From contig VXAY01004969.1 of assembly GCA_013399855.1 (NCBI GenBank), positions 41,769 through 105,768 on the forward strand: DNA of 64,000 nucleotides, in the 5' to 3' direction. Source of the stretch: Oxyruncus cristatus (taxonomy: Eukaryota; Chordata; Aves; Passeriformes; Cotingidae). Within the stretch, counting starts at the first letter, position 1, and each line of letters opens with the position of its first letter. The notes under the pieces were generated by a model. That model searched no databases and was not told the DNA's origin. It saw nothing but the letters and a program-made list of their open reading frames with translations. The translations under genes were made by a program, and so were the position numbers. This document shows, piece after piece, positions 49,901 through 57,600 of the stretch.

Positions 49901-52900
49901 AGTGATTGCCTACTTTTTATAGTGCACTATTCTGAGGATCTCCATTAGGTCTCATTTAACACTTCCCCTTACCAGAATAATTTATTCTAGTATTGCCAGT
50001 CTCTCTCCTGATTCATTAGGAACCTTTCTTCTAACCATCTTCTTCATTTGTCTTTTCCATCTCATACGAAACTTACTCAAAATATACCTTGGATAAGCAA
50101 GCCAGGCAACTGGACATAAAATCTTATAACATGATTTGCCTTCATCACTCTCTGATGGTGAGCTAAGCATCTCCAGCATGTTCTGAATTGACCCATCATC
50201 TAAGGACTGGAGCTGACCCTCTTCAAATTCAATGCTCCCATGCAACTGGGTGAACAGCAAACTGCCTGTTACTACATCTTTGTGGTGGGCCTCCCTTTAA
50301 ACCCAGGTGGGTCCAAGCCTCTAAGGCCCTGACCAGTCTCAGTGTCTAATTAGAACTGGGGGTATTTTGAGACCTGCTGCATTGAACCAAAAGCACAGTT
50401 GCTACACAGCATGGAACATGGCTCTCTGTGTCCAGCTGTAACCCAAAGAGTACAATGGTCCCCAAATCTTATTTACTTACCATACAGTAAAACATCATGG
50501 CACCAGCTCCTGTGTTTACAGTAGGAATGCAATGCAGTAAATTTTGTAGATTTTCTCTTTAAAACAAAAGAAGAATCTTGGATATGCTGTTTATATAACA
50601 GGGTACTGCAGTTTTGGAGGAAATCATTAGTTAAGGCAGGTGGCCAAAGGCCTAGATGATTGTTATTATTGTAAGAGTAGGTTTCATTCATAGGGAAAAA
50701 GTTCACAGTAAAGTGAGAGGAAACCAAGAAAAGATGATTAGTTGACACTGTCCTAAAAAATTCATCCCTAGGGTGCAAACCATCCTTGTATAATTGACCA
50801 AACTGCTTTTCCTAAAATATTTGTTTTAAGACAAACAGGAATTGGTTCTAAAGCCCCAAAAGAACATAATATATAAGCATTTACTTAATTTTAAGCACTT
50901 AAGTAGTTTCATCCATATTTATTTCAGCAGGATTACACACATTCTTGAAGTGAAGCACATGCTTAAATACTTTGCTGAAGAAGAAACTTTCAGTTATAGA
51001 TGTCTTATTTGTTTTCTTATGTCAAATTTCCCTACTATATTTAAACCAATGGTTTATGAGTTACCTGATCTTTTCTGGAGGTAGGCTGGAGCTTCTCTTG
51101 CGGTAACTTTTCCCTTTTAGCTTCCACTCTAACCTCCTTTTCTTCCTCCTTTGTTTTTGGGTTTTCAATAATAACTTTTTTAATGCAAAAACAGCACATC
51201 TCTTTGCACTTTTGTTTCTCCACTGTGTTCATGTACCAATCCTGGGTGCAGCCACAGCTCTATCATATGCTGCTGTGCCCACATCTCCATGTGCCACTGT
51301 GCTCCCTCCACCCTCTCCAAATTCTCCACCCTTTCAACCCTCTCCTTCCACCCCCTCCCGTTTCCCACATCTGGGCCTTTCTCCCTTGCATGGTATCATG
51401 CTCACATGTCCCAGCAGAGACCACTCTCTTGTGATTGCATTTAACACACAACATTCCTTTCACAGCATACCAGGTGGTCATAATATTTTGTGCCAAGCTG
51501 TGTTTGCCTCCAACTTACACGTGTTACTGCATTAGGCAGTTTACAGCAGCTGAGAAAAAAAGGTATCAAAAAAACATGCAGAGGTCTGAACATGCAAGGT
51601 TTTCTTTGATAGAGTGAGGTCAGGCATGTTGTGCACTGAATTACTGGTAAGCAGAAAGAGCTTTATTTTTAAAACAGAGGATGAGAGCACCAGTATTAGA
51701 CATTTCAATGCAGGAATAGATCTGTGAGGAAATTCCAAATCAATCTTTTTTTCTTGCATTACATTTCTCACAAACAACAGGTGTCTTAGTTTGGTGCAAA
51801 ATGTTTACTGTACCTGTTTTCTTACTGCTTGGGGTTTTTCCTCTTGCACTTTCATCTTTTTTACATGCTTATCCTCTATTTTCTGTTCTTCCATCTTTTG
51901 TTTTTCCTTTAATTTCTCTGCTTCTAATCTAGCCCTTTCCTCAGCTGCCCTCTTCTCTTCTTCTGCCTTAGCCCTCTCCTCAGCTGTCCTCTTCTCTTCT
52001 TCTGCCTTAGCCCTCTCCTCAGCTGCCCTCTTCTCTTCTTCTGCCTTAGCCCTCTCCTCAGCTGCCCTCTTCTCTTCTGCCTTAGCGCTTTCCTCAGCAG
52101 CCCTCTTTTCTTCATCTGCTTTCTGTTTTTCCTCAGCTGCCCTCTTTTCTTCCTCTGCTTTTAACCTCTCCCTTTCTTCGGCTTCCTTCCTTTCTTCCTC
52201 AGCCTTGTCCTCATCCCTAAGCTTCTCTTTATCTACTGTGTCAGTTAGACTTGGCATCCCTTCTGGCACAACATTTGTATCATTCTCTGCTTTGTGTTCC
52301 TCTGCATTTGTAGCTAGACTTTTTGTTTCTACTCCTTCTTCTTTATCTGTGTATTTTTCTGCTGTCACATCTATCTGATTTTCCTCTACAGGGACCTCCT
52401 TTGTTTTCTCCTTCTGTACCTCCTCCTGGTCTTTATCTTCTTTCTTTTGCTCTTCCCCATCTTGCCTCCAATTGTTCCTTTGAAATGATTTGGTAACTGT
52501 TTCTGTTTCCTCAATCTCATAGTGTCCTCGATGTGTTTCAGCCTTTTCCTCTTTCCCCAGGGTCTCATTTTCTTCCACATTGTTTACTTCTCTCCTGCTG
52601 GGCAGTGACAAGCTCCCATCTGTGATTGTGGGGTCAAATTCCTTTTGACGTTCCAGGGCTTCCTGTAGACGTTTTTGGCGTCTCTCCTCCCGTCTTGCCA
52701 GTCTCTCCAACAATGCAGCTTCATCATCTGTAGAACGCTTGGTTTCCTCTTCTGCCACACTACATAAAAGTGACAGTTTTAAATTAAAAGAAAAAGAATA
52801 ATCTTTCTAACAACATATACATTTCACTGCTTCCAGAAAAAAAAGGTTACTGTAACATCATTCCCTGGTTTGAAGACACAACTTCAAACAGGCTACATAC

Positions 52901-54624
52901 TTCAAAATTTAGTAAAATGGTTCCGGGGATTAATTTTGGCATTTCTACATCCATATGAATGAAATGTTTCACAATATCAGAGACTGGAATGGTTCCCTTC
53001 CAAGACAGCTCCAAGAGCCACTGAAGTTCTAAGGAACCTTACTGATTTTGGTAGGCACTGGAATGGTCCATAACACTTGTAGAGCTGCACTGTGAACTGC
53101 CCTGAAAAATTTACCATCCCGCTCTGCATCCTGCAGCAGAATACTTGGAAGATCTTAGCTTGCTTTAGCTTCTTCCTTCAGCTTGGCCTGAGTTATAAGT
53201 GTCTTATGCATAGTCTTCACCCTAGGCAAAATTTTTGAAGATCCTACACAAGCAAGATACTTCCTGACTTCAGTGAGCTTTTATAGCAAAAAGAAGTTAT
53301 TCCCATTCCACAACAGCATTCACAGACACAGTCCATAAAGGGATAGTCCAGCAATTAATGTGCAGTGAGGTTGTGATTGTCTATAGAGGGACAATACGCT
53401 ATTAGAAATCAGAGCACAGCACCTAATTTAAGATATGCTATTCAACAGCTGTAGATATCAGGAATGGACTTCACTCTCAGTCCCTGGAGGTTTTCCTGAC
53501 TCCTTTAAAATTCAGCTGTTTAATACTCATGTGTGCAGGTTTCTTCCCTCTTTCTAGTTTTTTTCTTCTTTCCTTTCTTCTGTTGTGGAAAAAGATTATA
53601 ATCTATAACCAGAAATGTTGCTGTTTTCCTATTTATATCCATTCTCTTTGTCTTTAAGAGAATGGTACTTGTGCTCAGTATCTATTAGCTTGATATCCCA
53701 ATGTTTATTTCTGGTTTCTTCTGTCACTTTTGTTATGGCCACCGGAAATCTGGGTATATTATTTGAGACTATGTGAAACTAAACAAGTGATGGACAGATG
53801 TTAAGGCCAGCTCTGGCCACTCACCTTGTGACAAGTAGGTGGTGATATGAGTGATATGGTTTAGTGGTTTAGGAGTTACAGTGGTAGTGCTGAGTTGAGA
53901 GTTGGACTTGATGATCTTAAAGATCTCTTCCAGCCCTGATGATTCTATGCTTATAAGTGTCACCTCATTCCATAAACTTTTCTGCTGTTTATAGCTGTAT
54001 GGCACTGACAATGCCAGATGAGTACTGCGGTCTCCAGCTCACATCTAGCACCTTGCAGGCATGTTTCAGCTGCAGCTTGGGATCTGGGTGCCTGCCAATC
54101 CCATGTGCCTTGGCCCCAAAATGCCAGGACTTCTATTAGCCGGACAAAAGATGTGATGGTTTGTGAGGTCAGATACAGTCACACCTGAGAGAATCTGAAA
54201 GCCTCAATGAGCCCCAGCTGAATCACCCCATAGACAGTCTTGAGGACATGCTGGATATGGGCTATGAGCATGGCCTCAAACCCAGAGTCAGTAATGCTCC
54301 CACTATACTGTGTAGACACAGCCAGGGGCAATCCTCACAGTGTTAGGTCCTTCTTCAGAATAAGGATGGCCAAACCGGGTACTTAAATTTTAAGTACCAA
54401 AGCAGACCTTTTCCAAATACTTCTTTGAACAAAAATTACCACTCACTTGTCAGTAAACAACAGTCAATGCCATTTACCTGTTTTGGGCATTAACTTCTGA
54501 TTTCTCCGTTACTTCTCCTGATAGATCTCCTTCTTCCTTTTGCCGCAGTCTCTCCTGTCGAGCCCGTCGGCGACGTTCTCTGGCAGCCTCTTCGTCATCA
54601 TCATCATTTCTCTGGTAGGACAGC
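22913..54624 (-). CDS. CALD1: Caldesmon (high-molecular-weight form), last 13 coding exons; 5' end not found
   Basis: Caldesmon binds actin, tropomyosin, myosin and calmodulin on thin filaments, and inhibits actomyosin ATPase until relieved by Ca-calmodulin or phosphorylation. Thirteen exons (54478-54624, 51814-52759, 51065-51148, 46071-46219, 41169-41424, 38100-38240, 31039-31082, 30860-30938, 28561-28698, 27494-27589, 24802-24882, 24451-24484, 22913-22941) join in frame to give 740 codons plus stop. In order they encode the SYQRND segment and basic N-terminal domain, the helical E/K/R/A repeat, a second charged coiled region ([15 protein letters not shown]), the tropomyosin and troponin-T-like domain ([11 protein letters not shown]), and calmodulin sites [11 protein letters not shown] and RNLWEKQS. 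The chicken-type tail GLRQFEKEP ends it. The first coding exon (beginning MDDFE in other vertebrates) was not seen up to 64000 and is assumed to be outside. Orthology is certain from many exact motif matches and position next to AKR1B. Confidence 0.97.
24290..24413. repeat. AT-rich imperfect hairpin with 15-bp perfect arms
   Basis: TATATTGTAATATGT at 24290-24304 is the exact reverse complement of 24399-24413. The DNA between is almost all A and T with further short inverted repeats. It lies in the CALD1 intron 37 bases beyond the donor of micro-exon 24451-24484. Confidence 0.8.
24451..24484 (-). CDS. CALD1: CALD1 micro-exon [11 protein letters not shown]
   Basis: A 34-base exon of 11 codons plus one base, after acceptor TTTCAAACAG and before donor ATG|GTAAGT. 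It matches the chicken VTATGKKSETN segment. If it were skipped the frame of the last exon would change. Confidence 0.9.
24802..24882 (-). CDS. CALD1: CALD1 exon with calmodulin site B' (RNLWEKQS)
   Basis: 81 bases, 27 residues, phase 0. Reads [20 protein letters not shown], then KPASSSK. The Trp in NLWEKQ is the second calmodulin contact. Donor is AAG|GTAACA. Confidence 0.95.
24883..28560 (-). other. CALD1 introns 24883-27493 and 27590-28560
   Basis: AT-rich unique sequence. An A/C-rich simple stretch (repeated AAACCCAAA-like words) lies at about 25467-25528. No gene or mobile element is recognised. Confidence 0.75.
27494..27589 (-). CDS. CALD1: CALD1 exon with actin-binding segment [13 protein letters not shown]
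   Basis: 96 bases, 32 residues, phase 0. Reads [19 protein letters not shown], then [13 protein letters not shown]. This is part of the inhibitory actin- and calmodulin-binding domain. TP and SP motifs are candidate MAP-kinase or CDK sites. Donor is TCT|GTGAGT. Confidence 0.95.
28561..28698 (-). CDS. CALD1: CALD1 exon with calmodulin site A ([11 protein letters not shown])
   Basis: 138 bases, 46 residues, phase 0. Contains [20 protein letters not shown] and [18 protein letters not shown]. The Trp in SMWEKG is the main calmodulin contact in the family, and the segment also binds actin. SSPSGTGTP offers proline-directed kinase sites. Confidence 0.96.
28699..30859 (-). other. CALD1 intron 28699-30859
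   Basis: Carries the SINE at 30621-30744. The rest is unique. Confidence 0.85.
30621..30744 (+). mobile_element. tRNA-Ile-derived SINE with CR1-like tail (TguSINE1 type)
   Basis: GGTGCTAATAATGCCAAGGT and GGGTTCGATCCCCGTATGG match the anticodon arm and T arm of tRNA-Ile(AAT). The tail GGGTCCCTTCCAACTCAGAA ending in CCTGTGATTCTGT is CR1-like. The 5' part of the tRNA head is missing. It lies in a CALD1 intron, antisense, 114 bases past a splice donor. It is not a functional tRNA gene. Confidence 0.88.
30860..30938 (-). CDS. CALD1: CALD1 exon [16 protein letters not shown]
   Basis: 79 bases. The first base completes Ser, then [20 protein letters not shown] follows and it ends TSAIE, phase 0. 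This is the troponin-T-like tropomyosin-binding segment. Acceptor TTCCTACAG follows an A-rich stretch. Confidence 0.95.
31039..31082 (-). CDS. CALD1: CALD1 micro-exon [14 protein letters not shown]
   Basis: A 44-base exon of 14 codons plus AG, too short for most gene finders. It reads [14 protein letters not shown], part of the tropomyosin-binding stretch. A 7-kb intron lies upstream and only 100 bases of intron lie downstream. Confidence 0.93.
31083..38099 (-). other. CALD1 intron 31083-38099 (7 kb)
   Basis: Mostly unique AT-rich sequence, with one CR1 tail at 37622-37747 and an isolated CpG-rich patch at 32490-32540. No extra exon is recognised. Confidence 0.75.
37622..37747 (+). mobile_element. 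CR1 LINE 3'-end fragment
   Basis: Reads GGATATGTTTAAAGACAAA, TGGATGATCTTAGAGGTC, TTTTCCAACTTAATTCTAT. It lies in a CALD1 intron about 350 bases below the exon at 38100. Confidence 0.85.
38100..38240 (-). CDS. CALD1: CALD1 exon [16 protein letters not shown] to [10 protein letters not shown]
   Basis: 141 bases, 47 residues, phase 0. Contains [20 protein letters not shown], then [20 protein letters not shown]. The cysteine at the end of KPFKC corresponds to a labelling site used in caldesmon work. Acceptor is TTTTTTAAG and donor AAG|GTAACC. Confidence 0.95.
38681..40057 (-). mobile_element. CR1 LINE, 5'-truncated, with reverse-transcriptase frame
   Basis: Reads on the - strand from DFSKAFDTI through [20 protein letters not shown] and FADD to the CR1 C-terminus ([30 protein letters not shown]) and the 3' octamers GATTCTGTGATTCT. 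A frameshift near 39948 and a stop near 38832 show it is dead. The C-terminal 270 codons are still open, so it is fairly young. It sits in a CALD1 intron in the same orientation. A 232-bp segment is duplicated around one N (see findings). Confidence 0.93.
39389..39853. repeat. 232-bp near-perfect tandem duplication around a single N (39621)
   Basis: 39389-39620 and 39622-39853 have the same length and differ at one base (39427 G versus 39660 A). The copies abut a lone N. In a normal CR1 this segment occurs once. Confidence 0.95.
41169..41424 (-). CDS. CALD1: CALD1 exon with charged coiled region [15 protein letters not shown]
   Basis: 256 bases, 85 codons after one completing base. Begins [14 protein letters not shown], includes [20 protein letters not shown] and [19 protein letters not shown], and ends RKVREE at donor GAG|GTAAAT. 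The [12 protein letters not shown] stretch resembles the mammalian protein; as I remember it, published chicken caldesmon is shorter here. Confidence 0.95.
41425..46070 (-). other. CALD1 intron 41425-46070
   Basis: Unique AT-rich sequence with an 18-base A run at 44683-44700 and a shorter one near 45515. No mobile element is recognised. Confidence 0.75.
46071..46219 (-). CDS. CALD1: CALD1 exon [19 protein letters not shown]
   Basis: 149 bases. Begins [20 protein letters not shown], runs through [22 protein letters not shown] and ends GG|, phase 2. Donor is TTTGG|GTAAGT and acceptor GAACAG. It matches the chicken segment between the helix and the second charged region. Confidence 0.95.
46220..51064 (-). 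other. CALD1 intron 46220-51064
   Basis: Unique sequence. An unrecognised 92-codon frame lies on the - strand at 49982-50260. A 22-24 bp imperfect direct repeat (CCAACTA-TATACCC) lies at about 48954-49000. Neither looks like a known gene. Confidence 0.7.
51065..51148 (-). CDS. CALD1: CALD1 exon [19 protein letters not shown]
   Basis: 84 bases, 28 residues, phase 0, ending PTSRKDQ at donor CAG|GTAACT. It matches the segment that follows the repeat in chicken h-caldesmon. The acceptor ACAAAG|GAGG lacks a pyrimidine tract: the 35 bases before it are mostly A. A start one codon later is also possible. Confidence 0.88.
51149..51813 (-). other. CALD1 intron 51149-51813
   Basis: A pyrimidine-rich + strand block (CTCCACCCTCTCC words) lies at 51300-51380, which is purine-rich on the transcript strand. 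The 3' end before the acceptor at 51148 is A-rich rather than pyrimidine-rich. Confidence 0.75.
51814..52759 (-). CDS. CALD1: CALD1 large exon (exon 3a plus smooth-muscle 3b with helix repeat)
   Basis: 946 bases, 315 codons after the split Ser. It begins [20 protein letters not shown]. In other vertebrates a donor inside this exon, after ENQ, allows non-muscle l-caldesmon to skip the repeat part, while smooth-muscle h-caldesmon keeps all of it. Here ENQ ends at 52375 and the next bases are AT, not GT. The 3b part carries the charged single-alpha-helix repeat ([13 protein letters not shown]) and ends QAVRKQ at donor CAG|GTACAG. The N-terminal part binds myosin. The repeat is a spacer along the filament. 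Confidence 0.95.
51942..52170 (-). repeat. 39-bp coding tandem repeat (single alpha-helix of h-caldesmon)
   Basis: Five 39-bp steps and one 36-bp step are seen from the phase of the CAGCTG-like word at 51942, 51981, 52020, 52059, 52095 and 52134. Each unit encodes about 13 residues of the pattern [13 protein letters not shown]. One unit has lost a codon (AKAEEKRAA). The middle units are nearly identical in DNA, which suggests recent unequal exchange. Confidence 0.9.
52760..54477 (-). other. CALD1 intron 52760-54477
   Basis: Contains one CR1 tail (53855-53949) and an unexplained coding-like stretch at 54180-54330. Otherwise unique. Confidence 0.75.
53855..53949 (+). mobile_element. CR1 LINE 3'-end fragment
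   Basis: Reads GAGAGTTGGACTTGATGATC, TTAAAGATCTCTTCCAGCCC and ends GATGATTCTATG. It lies in the CALD1 intron between 52760 and 54477. Confidence 0.85.
54478..54624 (-). CDS. CALD1: CALD1 exon encoding [19 protein letters not shown] (most 5' exon in window)
   Basis: 147 bases. The first base completes the codon of the upstream exon, then [20 protein letters not shown] and RQEERLRQ-type basic residues follow to NAQN, ending at AG|. This belongs to the N-terminal myosin-binding domain shared by all isoforms. Acceptor CTACTGCAG and donor CAG|GTAAAT are good. Confidence 0.95.
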
Positions 54625-57600
54625 CTGCAGTAGAGCATTAGGGATAGGGAAACAAAGTTACTATAGCATATAGGACACAGAAAAAATACAAAAAAGAAGT
54701 TTTCCAGAGCACAGTAAGCATGGCTACAGTGGCTGCTCCATACGCTGCTTAGAAAATAGGTTGTGAAGTTTGAGATGCATAATTTCAAAGGTTGGTTTTC
54801 TTTTGTTTTTCAAAAGTGAACTTGACAAAATAATCATAGTGAAGGCGGCAGCCATACCACACTGTCAGTTTGCTCCTAGAAAACACCACGACCATAAAAC
54901 CCCAGCTCTGTAGCTGAGCAAACATCCTGCTAGCTTGCACCATGATCCTGCTGGCGTGCTTACAGCAGCATTTGAGCACACTATCACTCAGATCCACATA
55001 ACTGAAATTAAACTTAGCCAAACAGCTTTTCATTAGTCTCTTCCAAATATCACATGCTGCAAATGGTGATGGTATTCTAAATTTTAAAGACTAGAAATCA
55101 GGGAGACACAAGCATGACAACAGCTCTCAATGGTTGGTTCTGAGTGCCAAACATCTGATACCCACAAAATTTTTGTGAGCCCAGAGCCCTGTCAGACCAA
55201 ATCGTGTAAGACTGGTGCAATGATGAAAGCCTACAGCTGAGAATTCATTGTATTCATCTAACCCATCATATGTAGTTTAGTTTCATTCTACTTGAAAAGG
55301 AGAGCAAGACCTTACAATCCTAATAATCCTGTGGCCCATTCAAATCTTTGCTGAAGTGCATTATTACTGTGTGAGATAAAGGGAGAGGCCTGCATTCCTC
55401 TTATATTTTTGTGCAGGGAAAGTGAAATAGGAAGTTAACATGTGCCTGACCCAGTCAGAACATTAATTTACTTTGCTTCTAGCAGTGGTCTGATATGGTT
55501 AAGACGCCACAGTCCTTACGTGGCCACATATTCAAGTTAGCTGTACAGCCATGCACACAGAGTTCTGCATCAAGTAAAACCAAGCATTGCAAGGAATAAT
55601 TTTAACATTAAAAGCAACTAAAACATTTTGATTTAGCTATTAGTGAGATGCTTTGGGCCCAATCCTCTCCTCTAACCTTATTCTGATACTACTTTTCTCT
55701 TTTGCTGAAGATAAGGTGGAAGTATAGGTTCAGCAGGGATTCAATTACCCAAATTTTGCGTTAAGATTTTAAAATGTAAAACATGGCTGATGCACTTGCC
55801 AGACCTAGAGAAGCATTTTCATCCTAATTGCACCAAAAAATTTGATTTGCTACTTTAATGGTCTGCTTCAAGAGCTTGCAATCCTTTCTTTACTGAAACA
55901 ACTCCTCTCGAGAGGAGCGAAAACCACAAGCAGCATGGTCATGAAGGATCACAGTGTGGGGACAAGGAAGAAAGAAGCAGACAAAATAAAAGCACTAGAG
56001 GTGATGCAGGGAAGGTAAGGAAAAACACTTTCTGCCATTTGTAAACAATTTAAAGGAGGATCAACATTTCATTTAAGTCTAGCACAGAACTCATTTGTGA
56101 ATACAATCAAAAACCAAAGGGGTCTTTAATTTGCAGAAGAGAGAGACTCTATGGAATAAAACTGCATTAGCAAACTGATGACAGACAGATCATTCATTAA
56201 CAAGATATTCTGGCTGCAGGAAGGCTATGATCTTTTTAGCTCTGAAGTTTAAATGTAAGGGCACAGGAAAGGGTATACTGCTCTGAGCCTGTGGCAGCTG
56301 GATAATGGCCATGACTGAGTCGATGCCCAGTGCCTATGGCTCAGCATTTGTCTTTGCAGTGAGACCATGTGAGTATGAAGTAGTTTATCCCACTCTCTGT
56401 ACCCACACAGAACACTCCTACAGAGCAAGGAGAACACTGCTATCAAAAGACTCTTTTTTTTTAAAATGCCTTTTTAAAATCATCAGTTGCTCAGCAAACT
56501 AAAAACCAAGAAATAAAAAAATACCCTAGGAAAAAAATTCCCACAAAATCATACCCGATAAACAGATATTCATTTCCCGTCCTTGGACACTTATCACACA
56601 GATCATCTGTTAGGAAAACTGACAATCTCTCTCAATATGCTTTTAAGTATATCCACTGCCTTTCTACAGCAAGTAGTGGTTTCCTACAGCGAGCAAGTAC
56701 ACTAGGTATGAGCTCCATCCATTAGAATTACCTTAAATATTCGTTTCTGTTCACCAGCATGGATGCATGCACATTCGCACTAATGTGGAAAGAGTCATAT
56801 GAAAAACTAATTGCAATTTTTTTAGAGATCTTTTTCATGTTTTCTCACAATTATGTTAAAACTGCATCCCAGATTGTACTTTTACAGGCTGTTTTGCCTG
56901 CCTCTGAAATAAAGGTTTTTCTGGAGTGGATGTGACCAGCCACAACAGACTGACAGTAGAGTAGACTGAAAAACAGGTTCAGGTTGGCTATGTTAATGGG
57001 TTAATTATAATGTCAGTTACACCATGGGTAAACAGACAGCAGGATGGTTTATGAAATGATTCAGCATAGTTACCCTAACTGCCATTGACTTTCCATGAGA
57101 AATTCAGTCACAGGAAAGATGGTGCAAGTTAAGTAAATGCCACTTCTGCTTATGAAAAACACACTCTTCCAACTAGTGTTCGTCTTATCATCTACTCAAT
57201 CATCATGCACTGAGTTTGTTCACCCTAACTTGACTGGATCTCTTTTCCTTAGGTAGTGATATAGCCAACTGCTTCTCTGCTGCCTAGGGTGTCAAAGTAA
57301 TTTCACATAGAAAGTAAACCATGGGCTAACACATGAATTCATGCATCCTCCACTGGGAGTAGAAAGACTGACCCTCTCTCTCCCACTGTTACAGCTCTCC
57401 CTAGCTACCCCTCACAACCAAGATCGATTTGGGAGTTCTTCAAAGCTTATCTTTCACATTCTTTACAGCAAAAGTAAACAAACAATAACAAATATGACTC
57501 CAAGATTTTAACTCTGTATATCAGACAGATAAAAATCTGATGATCCATGCTGGCCTGTGCTGTTTCTCCACTCCTGGAGAGCAGTCTTGCTGCCCAGCAT

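Noticed and set aside
49982..50260. 92-codon - strand frame in a CALD1 intron ([18 protein letters not shown])
   Set aside because: It looks mildly protein-like but has no recognisable family or splice sites, and frames of this size are common by chance in this window.
51791..52378. 195-codon serine/leucine-rich + strand frame
   Set aside because: It is the antisense of the caldesmon E/K/R/A repeat exon.
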